Source: Chrysomallon squamiferum | Lineage: Eukaryota; Mollusca; Gastropoda; Neomphalida; Peltospiridae | Assembly: GCA_012295275.1 (NCBI GenBank) | Contig: CM022673.1 | Coordinates: forward strand, 6,647,311-6,711,310 | Length of the DNA: 64,000 bases | Direction: 5' to 3' | Shown here: positions 28,763-56,351 of the stretch, one piece after another | How the letters are laid out: every line of letters starts with the position of its first letter | Numbering within the stretch: position 1 is the stretch's first letter | Notes under the pieces: generated by a model | Databases searched by the model: none | Told to the model about the DNA's origin: nothing | Seen by the model: the letters and a program-made list of their open reading frames with translations, nothing else | Position numbers and translations under genes: made by a program

Positions 28763-29494
28763 GTTTGGGCTTTGGTTCATTATAATAATTAATTAAATAT
28801 ACACTTCTTTATAAATAATTGGAAAATAATGATTGTAAGAAAAATTCCTTATTAAAAAAAAATTAAAATTTTTTTTTATTTTTTATCTACATTTTAATTA
28901 ATATAGATACACATATAAATGGTACATCAAAAAATACACACAAAAAAGAAGAAGAATTTACACAAATAAATGCTTCGGTTTATGGAAAAATATACATACG
29001 TTCTTACCTACATACATACATATATATATATATATACACTCACGTACTCACACACAAACACACACAAAAAAAAAATTACTGACTCATACACTTCAAACAA
29101 AGACATGGACAGCTACTGCTACTTCTGTGTGATCTTTCAGTTTCAATCAGCCCATTTGTTAGACCATCCATCAAGCAGTGACCAAGAGTTATGGCTATTA
29201 CAGTAATCAAGAAATCTAAACATTTAATTTGATTGTGAAAACAGTGCTAATTCTATGTAAAATGTTTGTAACTGGATTTGACGGGGGTCTGTTCTATGTC
29301 TCTCGCTGATTTATTCAGGGCAGTGGTGAAATGAGTGAGAAGATGGTTGAGGCAAGATGCTCTGTTGAAAACAACAAAAAAAATATTTCTTCTTGATGTT
29401 TTGTTGTGTTTAAGAGAATTTATAAAAAAAAAAAATTAAAATTTGTTGTTGATAATTATATGGCAGATTTTATTTTTTTGTTCTTGTTGATATT
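28763..29494. other. AT-rich non-coding DNA
   Basis: A short TA run and CACA words lie at about 28990-29075. No gene is recognised. Confidence 0.55.
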
Positions 29495-29501
29495 ATTATT
29501 A

Positions 29502-29565
<64 letters not shown>
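29495..29565. repeat. ATT trinucleotide microsatellite
   Basis: A nearly pure ATT run of about 70 bases. Confidence 0.95.
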
Positions 29566-29566
<1 letters not shown>

Positions 29567-29809
29567 AATTTTAGGTTTATTTAAGATTTATAATGAAATT
29601 ATTATTATGTTACAGTTTCCATCATTATTATTTATAAATATTTATTTTTACCTTTTATCAAAAATATTATTATCAGCAGCATCATCCAAATATTTTATCA
29701 TAATCATCCGTTCAGATTTAGTATAGTTAGCACTATAATAACAACTGCTTTTACAGTTACTACTAGTGCTACTAATTTTTATTAGTAGTGGCAGAGGTAT
29801 CATTACTGT

Positions 29810-29824
29810 CATTATTATTATGAA

Positions 29825-29855
<31 letters not shown>

Positions 29856-29940
29856 GATACTACTACTACAACTACTACTATTACAATTACTGCTATTATT
29901 ATTATTATTATTATTACTACTACTACTACTAATATTACAA

Positions 29941-29971
<31 letters not shown>

Positions 29972-30145
29972 TATTATTACAATTATTATGATTACTACTA
30001 CTACTACTACTACTACTATTATTATTATTATTACTACTACTATTACAATTACATTATTATTATTGTTAATAATACAACTACTACTATTGTTATTACTATT
30101 ACTATTACTATTATTATTATTGTTACTGTTATCATTATTGTTGTT
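29810..30145. repeat. ATT/ACT compound microsatellite abutting a CARS exon
   Basis: About 335 bases of interspersed ATT and ACT triplets. The tract ends within about 15 bases of the acceptor of the first recognisable CARS exon, so it supplies the polypyrimidine region for that splice site. Confidence 0.9.
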
Positions 30146-30159
30146 GTTTGTTATTTCAG

Positions 30160-46172
<16,013 letters not shown>

Positions 46173-46569
46173 TGCAACACAACTCAGTCTTTTGAGACTT
46201 TTTCCAAAAAGAAGCACAGCAGAAACATTTCTCAAAACAACATGGATAAAGAGAGAATTTTCTGAAGATGCTTAGATGAAGGAAAAAAAAATAGACATTT
46301 TGTTTTTTCAGTGTTATGGATGATGTTTTTTCTTTTTTTTGTTTGCTTTTTATGTCAAAAATGAATGTCGCATTCTTTCTGTGTTGACGCACAATTATAT
46401 CCTTGTAATCTGCTTAAATTTTATATATATCTACTCTGCATATTTTTTTTTTTTTTTTTAGTTTGGTAGTTTCTTATAGCTTATTAAAGGGAGTTGGTCT
46501 TCACTTTTTAAATATTTTAATGTCAGTTTTGTGAGTCTTGTAACAGCATATCAGATTTATTGTTGCTTT

Positions 46570-46575
46570 AATAAA
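46570..46575 (+). terminator. candidate CARS1 polyadenylation signal
   Basis: AATAAA about 400 bases after the CARS1 stop codon, the first canonical hexamer on this strand that I saw in the 3' untranslated region. Confidence 0.5.
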
Positions 46576-47906
46576 ATTGAAAAATTTAAATGTCGATATG
46601 ATTAATTTTTTTATTTATTAATTACAAAAATCAAAACAGATAATAAATAAAAGACACTAATCCTTCTTGGTTAAAATTCTAGTCATCTACATAAATCAGT
46701 GAAATAATTTTAAAATGTTTAGACCTTTTTGATTGGTTGTGCATGAACACAAAAAATTAAAATAGAATTAAAAACTGACATTCTGAATTTTCATTTTTGT
46801 TTAATTTCTTTTTCTTTTTTGTAAATTTGTATTTATTTATTTATTTATTTCTATTTTTTAATTTGTTAATTCTGTCTGTAAAACAAGAAGAACAACAAAA
46901 AAATTCAAAAACATACCTCAGTAAAATACATTATCAATCATTTGTTGTTTTATAACTTTTCTAGAGATGTTTTAACCGCTTATAGTTACAATTCAGTGTA
47001 AACATTTAAAATAATAATAATAATATTTATTGTAATGAGAATTTAATAATATTTTCTAAAACACAATATTATTTATCATGAATTAAAAACAAAAAACAAT
47101 TTTGTTTCCATTTATAACAAGTTTTATAACAAACTAAAATCAATGAAACTGAAAGGTAATTTATTAAATGTATTCCCAGATCTGGACTTCAACATCTATT
47201 ATTATAAACATTTATTTTTATATTACTTTAAATTTTTGTGTATGTCATTTTTTAAAGTGCTTCAGCTTGGTTCAGTGTAAGAAATATGTTTTATAACTTA
47301 CATTAAGAGATGAAAAAAAAAATGCATTGTTATGGAAATCCATGAAATTTATTTTACGTTTTTCTACATATCTGGATTTTGGAATGGACATTTGCTATTA
47401 AAATCATTACAGAATTTAAAAAACATAACTCTAATTCAGTTTTCATTATCATTAGTTAAACCCAATTTACAAACTTTCTAATAATATACAGGACAATGTC
47501 TCTTGTTTAGATTATTTTATGAAATTTAATAATGTATAAGTAACACCAAACAAATGTGAATTCTAAAGCATTTGATTCACTGCTAGAAAGTATACAGATA
47601 TTTCATACTCAGTATATTGGTCTGTGAAAATTAAAATTGTTCAGAAAAATCTCTTATTAAATTTCTGATTTACTGAATGGATACACTATTGTTTGCTATG
47701 TAAAATAGATTTAAAATTCCAATTTTTAACAATGAAAAAGAAATTTAAAAAATATATATATTATTATTATTATTATTATTTGTTAATATAAAACCGAATA
47801 TTTTAAAATATGATTTAATACTTGAAACATTTTTGGCTAAAAGAATATTTTTATAATTAAATCCATAATTGTATAGGAAATGTCAATGATAATGATGATG
47901 GTACTG

Positions 47907-47959
<53 letters not shown>

Positions 47960-48907
47960 CATCATCAGCATATCTATCACTTGGAATGAATATTATTAAA
48001 TAAAAGTATAAGAAAAGGATTATCATAACTGTATTTGAAAACTAAAAACAGACTGTGTTATATTTAGATTATTTTTATATTTCTTTAAACTATAATAAAA
48101 TTAATACAGATGCAGGGACTTCATTATTAACATACAAATACAGTTAGAATGAACTTCTTACTTTTATTATTTCATTTTATGTTAGAAATATTCATATCAT
48201 GGTAGACATCATTACTGGATTGTTATAATTTAGATATAAAAACTACATAGATATATATCTATATCACAGAATCTGAATTTTGGGATTTCTCAGGTATTAG
48301 TTGTGAAAGCCATAGACAGTTAATAACAAAAATTTATTAAACTGCATTTTTTTGTTTCATTTTTGTTTTCTCTCTATGTCATTTTTATACTGTAATACTG
48401 CTTTTTGTTGCAATGTTGTTGTATTCAGCATTTTAAATGATTTATTTATTATTAAAGCTTTCATTTTCTTCTTCAAATAGTGTTTGTGTTTTTATTATCA
48501 ATAATATTATTACTATATAAATGTAAATTTTTGAATTTATTTACTTATTTTACCTATTTATTTATTTATGTTTTTAATACAACTAAATGAAAAAGATATT
48601 TGCAATAACAACAGCTATTGTTATTGATTTTTAAAAATATTTATTTATTTATTTAAAAAATAAAATAAATACATGCATTCTTAAATTAATTAATTTATTA
48701 ACAAAAAAAAAAATAATAATAATAATAATAATAATAAATTCATAAAATTAAAAAGATATAAATAAATAAAAACTAAAACGATGTATATGATAAAAAAAAA
48801 TACATCACACGACAACATACTGTGAACACAATAATTACACATAACTGCTTTATCAGTTCATAAGATGCACACAATTCAAAGTGATCTTGTTAAAAAAAAT
48901 TATATAC

Positions 48908-48952
<45 letters not shown>

Positions 48953-49673
48953 TGTAATAATATTAAAACAGTATTAAACACAACAGCACATTATTACTTT
49001 ATCAGTTCACAGATGTACAAAATTTGCAATGATCTTGCTAAAGAATTTTTTTTTCTGCCAAGTAACTTATGTAACTGTCGAAGTGGATCAAGCTTAAACA
49101 AACGATTTAATGGTTGCTTGATGAAGACCATTTAACCCCACTAATCAGGTTTTAACTTCGGGTTCATTACTGGTGTGTTATGTCACCTCTCTCTGTCACA
49201 TACAATATATATATAACAATCAGTTACTGCCCAGAGAGCAAAATCATTAAGAAAACCTGGATGAAAAGCAGATAAGAGAAAGGCTGTCATTCTTTGCTTG
49301 TGTTGTGTTTGTGCTGTGTAAGTATGATTTATGTTTTATAATTATTAATGAAAATATAAATATTTAGAAATTATTATTAAAATTTGTACAAGTTTGATAC
49401 TATATATTTATCAAAACAGTGCAGATGAATAGTATATTTTATATTCTTGTTTGATTATTGGGGTTGTTATTTATTTTTTTTTTTTTTTTAATCCTTAGAA
49501 TCTATTTTTTGGTAATAATAAAGAAAAAGTAATATAAAAACCAGTAGAAAAAATAAATTAGTTTGGTCTTGAAAATGTTAGAACATTTTAACTTAAGTTA
49601 AATTTGAGAAATTTGATAAAGCATGTTTGAAGTAAAATCCTGTGGAAGATTTAAACTGAATTTTGCAAACATT

Positions 49674-49704
<31 letters not shown>

Positions 49705-49747
49705 CTAATAATAATGATAACAATAACAATAACAGTAACAATAAAAA

Positions 49748-49789
<42 letters not shown>

Positions 49790-50030
49790 TCCAGGATCAG
49801 AAGCCTACGTGAAGAATAATTGAACTTTAATTTTACTTTTACTCCAAAAAAAAGAAAAGAATAATAAATCTAATTATTTAGTATCCACCAACAAGCACAT
49901 CAGGATTGTATATGATGATGCAGTACAGATCAAATCAATTCATATTTCAAAAGTTTCCAAAGATCCTATTTTATCCTAGAATATTACAGGGGTGATTCTC
50001 ACTGGAACACTTCTGGAATTTTCCTAAAGT
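46576..50030. other. intergenic DNA between CARS1 and the DHHC gene
   Basis: AT-rich, with ATT runs (about 47760-47780, 47908-47960), AAT runs (about 48716-48737, 48908-48951, 49678-49704, 49748-49790) and a modestly complex patch at about 49100-49325 that could hold a promoter or 5' untranslated exon for the next gene. No coding exon is recognised. Confidence 0.55.
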
Positions 50031-50212
50031 TACCTTTGATTCATTGTTGAATGCTAACATGGATCAGGATCCACTTTTAAACTGACATTATCAGTTTTGA
50101 TTCATCATTGATCCATTTTTGAAATGATAATTCACTTTTAAACTTACATAATGTTACTTTTGGTTCTAAAGTGAATTTCAGTGAATAAAATACTCATGAT
50201 TTGTTGCTGGAC

Positions 50213-50638
50213 ATGAATATCACTACTCAAAATCTGCCCAGACATGAAGAAAATGACAAATTAAGTACAAACCTGATTTCAGATCCATCAGTCCTTGTGG
50301 ATTATAATGCTCGTAATTCAAAAGTGGATGTTAACCTTTCTCAGAATCTTAAATCAAATATGGATAAATTTTCTCTGAATCTGGACCTCAGTATGGATAT
50401 CATTTCTCAGGATCCTGAACAAAATTTTGAAAATATGATATTGAATTCTAAAATGAGTAAGGATAATGTTTCTGAGCATTGTAAAGAAAGTATGGATCAC
50501 TTTTCTCAAAATGTAAAAGCAAATGTGGATATGATTTCTCAGAATCCTAAACTCAGTATGGATAATATTTCTCAGAATCCTAAACTCACTATGGATGACA
50601 TTATTCATGATCCATCAGTAAATCTACACAAAAGTTGA
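50213..50638 (+). CDS. open frame of nine 11-residue Asn/Asp/Ser-rich repeats
   Basis: From ATG 50213 to TGA 50636-50638, 141 codons. After about 40 ordinary residues it consists of nine consecutive 11-residue units ending in a five-residue tail, of the form SMDxISQNPKL. Examples are SMDIISQDPEQ, NVDMISQNPKL, SMDNISQNPKL and TMDDIIHDPSV. No signal peptide, membrane segment or known family is visible. It lies 52 bases upstream of the DHHC start on the same strand but in another frame, so it may be a translated upstream frame, a separate small gene or a 33-bp minisatellite that happens to stay open. Confidence 0.4.
   Translation: MNITTQNLPRHEENDKLSTNLISDPSVLVDYNARNSKVDVNLSQNLKSNMDKFSLNLDLSMDIISQDPEQNFENMILNSKMSKDNVSEHCKESMDHFSQNVKANVDMISQNPKLSMDNISQNPKLTMDDIIHDPSVNLHKS
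50312..50620. repeat. 33-bp tandem repeat underlying the 11-residue units
   Basis: The word (a)tatggata or a variant followed by tttctca recurs every 33 bases. Divergence between copies is high at the left and low at the right, where the last full copies (about 50522-50590) are nearly identical. Confidence 0.85.
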
Positions 50639-50690
50639 CTGTTCTAAGTGACAAAAGAAAAACATTGGCTTGAAACCAAAAGCCAGACTT

Positions 50691-51608
50691 ATGAACAAAT
50701 GTGCCCCTTGGTGGTACTTCATCATTGCTACTGGAGTTGCATACTGGGGATTAACAGAAGTTTTACCCGTTCTTTATAAGCACAGGAAGGTTCTTTTACT
50801 GGTGAACCAACTCTTTGGATTGTTGGTTTTTCTAGAACTGGCCATCAACTGGATTTGTATTAGATACGTGGATTCAACCTACAGACCAGAAATCCACGGA
50901 GTAAGGTCTCCAGAATGTGCTGAAAAAGAAAAAGATGAAACTGTCAGACCCAAACGTGGCAGAAAGGTGTACAAAATGTTCGTCACTACATCTCTGCCTG
51001 ATGCTGGTGGAAATGTTGATCAGAGTGCTGTCCCTTACTGGTCTTGGGTCACCTGTGTGATATGCAAACAACTGCGTCCACCACGATGTCATCACTGCAC
51101 TCTCTGCAACAAATGCGTCCTCAAAAGGGATCACCACTGCTTCTTTGCCCAGACCTGCATTGGGGTCAACAACCTCCGCCATTTTGCTGTTTTTCTCTTC
51201 TGGGCTTTCATTGGCTGCTTCTGGTCATGGCTGAACATGCTTCCATATTTCTTGAGAGAACTTCTTCCAGGCATGTCCTATCTGGATATCCTCACACCGT
51301 ACTGCTTTATCCGATTCCTTCTAGGGTACCAGGAATTCCTCGTCTGTGTCCTCACATTCCTTGGATGGATGTTAACTGTGTTCCTGGTGTTCACAGGAAT
51401 TAGTTTTCTCGACACTGTCATTATGATGCTCAAAGGGGTTACAACGTTTGAGTATGACAATGATATTGAGGTGATGGATTCCCGAACCAAGTTAGAGAAA
51501 CTGCATTCGGTTTTTGGTAACTATTGGTTACTGAATTTTATTTTTCCATGTCATAGAATTTATAAGCCTTTAGAGAATGCTGTGGAATGGCCAAACACTT
51601 CTTTGTAA
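50691..51608 (+). CDS. DHHC-type palmitoyltransferase, ZDHHC24-like
   Basis: Membrane S-acyltransferase that transfers palmitate to protein cysteines through the DHHC cysteine. ATG 50691 gives 305 residues in one uninterrupted exon. Four membrane segments are apparent: about 7-28, 34-60, 164-186 and about 214-245. The cytosolic Cys-rich domain runs from CVIC (about 122) through RPPRCHHCTLCNKCVLK to RDHHCFFAQTCIG, with the DHHC at 147-150. It has no TTxE motif of the usual form; TTFEYD follows segment four instead. The RDHHCFF wording and short length recall ZDHHC24 and its invertebrate relatives, but the subfamily is uncertain. The lack of introns among intron-rich neighbours suggests a retrocopy origin or a gene with only untranslated 5' exons. 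Confidence 0.9.
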   Translation: MNKCAPWWYFIIATGVAYWGLTEVLPVLYKHRKVLLLVNQLFGLLVFLELAINWICIRYVDSTYRPEIHGVRSPECAEKEKDETVRPKRGRKVYKMFVTTSLPDAGGNVDQSAVPYWSWVTCVICKQLRPPRCHHCTLCNKCVLKRDHHCFFAQTCIGVNNLRHFAVFLFWAFIGCFWSWLNMLPYFLRELLPGMSYLDILTPYCFIRFLLGYQEFLVCVLTFLGWMLTVFLVFTGISFLDTVIMMLKGVTTFEYDNDIEVMDSRTKLEKLHSVFGNYWLLNFIFPCHRIYKPLENAVEWPNTSL

Positions 51609-51609
51609 T

Positions 51610-51615
51610 AATAAA
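51610..51615 (+). terminator. candidate polyadenylation signal of the DHHC gene
   Basis: AATAAA one base after the TAA stop. If used, the 3' untranslated region would be very short. Many more AATAAA hexamers occur in the pentanucleotide repeat downstream. Confidence 0.35.
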
Positions 51616-51892
51616 TTCTAGAATTTTAAAAAAAAATTATTATTTAAAATCAGCATTAAAATTCTTTAAAGAAGCATTACTAAAATTCATGGTTTTAAAT
51701 TTTTTTTGGTGTTTGTTTACTTATTATTATTATTATTTTTAATTGCTGGGGTTTGTTTTCTTTGGGTGGAAGGGATGATATTGATTTTTAAAAGCATAAT
51801 TTTAAAATTAAATTGAAAAATTAAAAAGAAATGTCAGTTCTGTTAAGGTAAATTGTAGTTAAGTAATCAATAATAACAATAATAAAGAAATA
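51616..51892. other. intergenic AT-rich DNA
   Basis: Downstream flank of the DHHC gene. Nothing coding is seen. Confidence 0.6.
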
Positions 51893-52080
51893 AAATAAAA
51901 ATAAAATAAAATAAAATAAAATAAAATAAAATAAAATAAAATAAAATAAAATAAAATAAAATAAAATAAAATAAATAAAAAAATAAAATAAAATAAAATA
52001 AAATAAAATAAAATAAAATAAAATAAAATAAAATAAAAAAAAAAAATAAAATAAAATAAAATAAAATAAAATAAAATAGA
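51893..52080. repeat. AAAAT pentanucleotide microsatellite
   Basis: About 185 bases of TAAAA repeat with two short interruptions (about 51972 and 52035). On the plus strand each junction spells AATAAA. The Phe/Tyr/Ile/Leu frames on the minus strand are artefacts. Confidence 0.97.
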
Positions 52081-53223
52081 ATAAACAAAACAAAAACAAA
52101 AAACAGAACACATACAAAATGGATGACAACAGTTTTAATACTGCTCAAAAATACAAAATTGTTTTTCAATACAACAATAAAAAAAATGTATAAAATATAC
52201 AATCATTATGTATTAGATATTTGTATATGCAGGATAAATAATGTAACATGAAATATAAATTTATATAAATGTTTTTAATCCCAACAAAAGGTCATTTTCA
52301 ACAATATCACGTTATTGGAGACATTCATTTTTTATATAAATAAAAATCATCAAAAAATATTTTCAAATCAAACCTGATTTATAAATCAAAGTTTATACAT
52401 AAGTATTACCAGAGACAATGTTTAAAAATAAAGTATTTTAAAATAAAAGTTCAAAATTATAGTCATGTGTTTTGATTAGTGGTTTTTGTTGGGTTTTTTT
52501 TACTAAATAAAAATTTGGGGTTACAGAAACTTTTTGAACTGAACTAGTTTTGATGTAAAATTCTGTTAATAATTAATAATAATAATAATAATTATAATAA
52601 TAACAATAATAATAATCATTATAATTATAACAAATAAATAAATTAATAATAATTATTACTAATAATAATAATAACAAAGAAAACAAAACAAAAATTATAA
52701 AATATTAAGTAAAAAGACAGACAAAAAAATCCTTAATAATAACCAACAATTAATAAAAAATAAAATATTTTTTGAACAGCACCAGTTTTGATTTAAAATC
52801 TATTGTGGTTTCATTTACATTTCTTTATTAGTAGTCTATGAACAAAGAAATACCAATAAACAAATTTTATTACAGTAGCATTTAGAAATAAAATTATATA
52901 TTAAATCATCAATAATAATCATTATTAGTACATCATTATATATATAAAGAAATTTACAATTCTTTAACTGCTGTTGTTTTTAAATTTGTTTACATATATT
53001 TCTTTCATATATGACCAAAACAAATATATAAAATATATAAAAATTCACAGATAAATATATCATTTACAAAAATATATTCCCATTCATTTCCTTCATTTTT
53101 ATGTGAAAAAATATATCATTACTATCAAATTACATTATTGTAAAAAAAAAAAAAATATATATATATAATAATAATAAGTAAACAAATTCAAAATTAATGT
53201 ATACTTTCATATTGAGAAAAATA
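52081..53223. other. intergenic AT-rich DNA between convergent genes
   Basis: AAT-rich patch at about 52567-52680 and TA words. No gene is recognised. The left end may include the SH3YL1 3' flank. Confidence 0.6.
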
Positions 53224-53229
53224 TTTATT
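53224..53229 (-). terminator. candidate SH3YL1 polyadenylation signal
   Basis: TTTATT on the plus strand reads AATAAA on the SH3YL1 strand, about 124 bases after the stop codon. Confidence 0.45.
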
Positions 53230-53352
53230 TCACAAAGATAGTTTTTACAGGAAAATTATTTATAAGTTGGTTTTTTTTTTTTTTCTTCAGATAAATGTAA
53301 TTTATGATTTAGAATATTGTGCATGAAGTGTTAAAACAGCGCCAGTTTCCAG

Positions 53353-53462
53353 TCAGACCACTTTAACATAGTTTGCAGGAAAAATCCCGACTCTCCCGTT
53401 GAGCTTTCCTTCCCACCAGTCATATTGCGAATCGGTTTTTGCAAGCACTTTGATTCTCTCTC
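53353..53462 (-). CDS. SH3YL1: SH3YL1 exon 9 with stop
   Basis: Encodes ERIKVLAKTDSQYDWWEGKL, then NGRVGIFPANYVKVV, and ends at TGA (53355-53353). This is the conserved SH3 C-terminal half. Confidence 0.96.
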
Positions 53463-56178
53463 CTGACAAAAAAAAAAAATAAATAAACAAAAGAACTCCA
53501 TTAATATACACTTTTCCAACCAACAAAGTCTAAAATAATAATTTTAAAAAAAAATTAAAATTAAAATTAAAAACAAAAAATAGAATAAATAAATAAAATT
53601 TAAAAACAAAAAATAAAATAAAAAAATAAAGAAATGGAAATTAAAAACAAACAATAAAATAAAAAAATAGATAAATAAAAATTAAAAACAAAAAATAAAA
53701 TAAATAAATAAATAAAAATTTAAAAAAACAAAAATTAAAAATAAAAATAAAATGATTGACAGTGTTTCAGTATTATTACCGACTTGTTATTTTTAGATTT
53801 TCTTTTATTAATTTATTATTATGTTATAATTACTGTTAGCATTATTAGTATTATTATTATGATGATGATGATGATGTTGATGATCATTCTTCCACTGGAT
53901 TTTTTCCCATTTTTAATTATATTTTAAATTAAATTCATTCTCAAGACATTATTATTCTTATTAATAACTGATAACAAATATTTTTAAAATGTATATTTTA
54001 TTCCAAAACAATAAAAACATCAAAATAGATAACAAAATTTATAAGAGGTCAGATGGATTATCTAATTAAAAAAAAAAATCACACGCATTATCCGCCTCAC
54101 AAGGAAGGTGAAACAGTTAATCTCATTTACAAGAAAGATCAAATAATAAATCTAATTTCAAACAAAGGTGAAAAAGATAATCTGATTCAATGGAAAGGTC
54201 AGGCAGATTATCTCATTAACACAAAGGTCAATTGACATACCTGCCTTAAAAGAGAGGTCAGAAGGTATCTGCCCTTTGAACTCAAACTGGGCAATGGCTT
54301 CTGCTACAGGTGTTAGTTGTGATGAAATAGTCTCACCTACAAAATTATTTCAAAAACAATTATTTAAAGTGGTCAACCAAATAATTAGCACAAAATTCAC
54401 TCTGCATATCTATATTTACAAAAATAAAATCGCGAACAAGAATTTCCCTAGTCTCATGATGCCATTTTGTATTAAAATGCAAAACAAAATCTTAAAAGAC
54501 TGAATCAACGTTGTAATGCATTACTCAGTCTGTCAGGTATTTTTGAGACTTATGAAAACAATTTCCTTCTGAAAAACAATACAAACAGATTACAGAAAAG
54601 CAAAACATTATTATCATTATTATTAACTGCCAAAAAAAAAAAAATAATAATAATAACAATAATAACACTAATAATAATAATTAAAATAAAAATTACTTAA
54701 ACTTAAAAGGATTTAAGATTTATAACCAAATTAAAATAATTTGCATTTTATATGGAATATGGAATATGAAATCACCCTAGCTATAAATGAGAACACAAGC
54801 TGACAACAGTAATAATAATAATAATAATAATAATAAATATAATAATAAAAAAACAAACAAACAAACAAACAAACAAACAAACAAATAAATAAAATAAAAT
54901 AAATAAATAAAATAAATAAATGTACAAGCTTTTTTTTCCCCTTTTTTCTACAAAATCACTAGTCAGTTATATAAATGTGAAGGTCACCTGATCTGGACAC
55001 GGCATGGACAGTGCGAGTGGGTCCTTGTTTCTGTTGTGACCCTTTGAAATCTCGACCTATTTTCACAGCGGGTGATGAACTCGATGATTTCACACTTTCT
55101 TTTTTACTGTCCCGAACAGAACTGGATCGAAAACTCTGAAATTTTTTTTTTTTAAATTTAAAATTTAAAAACAATTTCATGAATATATTCTGAGCACAAA
55201 AACAAGCAACTGTTTATTAACAAATAATAATAATAAACTGAAAAAAAAAAAAAAAAATGTCTTGATACCTGAACCTGGCATAATCAACTTTTAACTTGTT
55301 TTTGTTTCAGTAACAGTGACAGTAGCAGTGATATAACAATAACAGTTGTAGTGGTAGAAGTAGTATCAGTAATAATGGTAGTAATAGTAGTAGTAGTAAC
55401 AGTGACAGTAGCAGTGACATAACAATAATAGTTGTAGTGGTAGAAGTAGTAGCAGTAATAATGGTAGTATTAGTAGTAGTAGTAACAGTGACAGTAGCAG
55501 TGATATAACAACAATCGTTGTAGTGGTAGAAGTAGTAGCAGTAATAACAGTGACAGTAGCAGTGATATAACAATAATAGTTGTAGTGGTAGAAGTAGAAG
55601 CAGTAATAATGGTAGTAATAGTAGTAGTAGTAACAGTGACAGTAGCAGTGATATAACAACAATAGTTGTAGTGGTAGCAGTAGTAACAGTGACAGTAGCA
55701 GTGTAATAAAGTGGTGTAGTAGTAATAATGGTAGTAATAGTAGTAGTAGTAACAGTGACAGTAGCAGTGATATAACAACAATAGTTGTAGTGGTAGAAGT
55801 AGTAGCAGTAATAATGGTAGTAATAGTAGTAGTAGTAACAGTGACAGTAGCAGTGATATAACAACAATAGTTGTAGTGGTAGAAGTAGTAGCAGTAATAA
55901 TGGTAGTAATAGTAGTAGTAATAACAGTGGCAAAAAAAGCAGCAGTAGTAGAAGTAGTGATAGTATTAACAGCAGTAATAATAATAATGGTAGTAGTAGT
56001 AATAGTAGTAATAGTAGAAATAGTAGTAATAGTAGTAGTAGTATAGCAGTAGTTGTTGTAGTAGTAGCAGCAGTTGCATTAGTAGTAGTAGTACTAGTAG
56101 TAACAGTAGTACAAGTAGAAATAGTAATAACAAGTAGAAGCAGAAAGTTACAGTAACAGTAGTATAGCAGTAAGTTGT

Positions 56179-56244
<66 letters not shown>

Positions 56245-56313
56245 CAGTAGTAGTAGCAGTAGTAGTAGTAGTAGCAGTAGTAGTAGTAGTAATAGTAGTA
56301 GTAGTAGCAGTAA

Positions 56314-56351
<38 letters not shown>

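Noticed and set aside
50354-50608. 84-codon antisense frame opposite the 11-residue repeats
   Set aside because: It is the antisense shadow of the 33-bp repeat, which is open because the unit length is a multiple of three.
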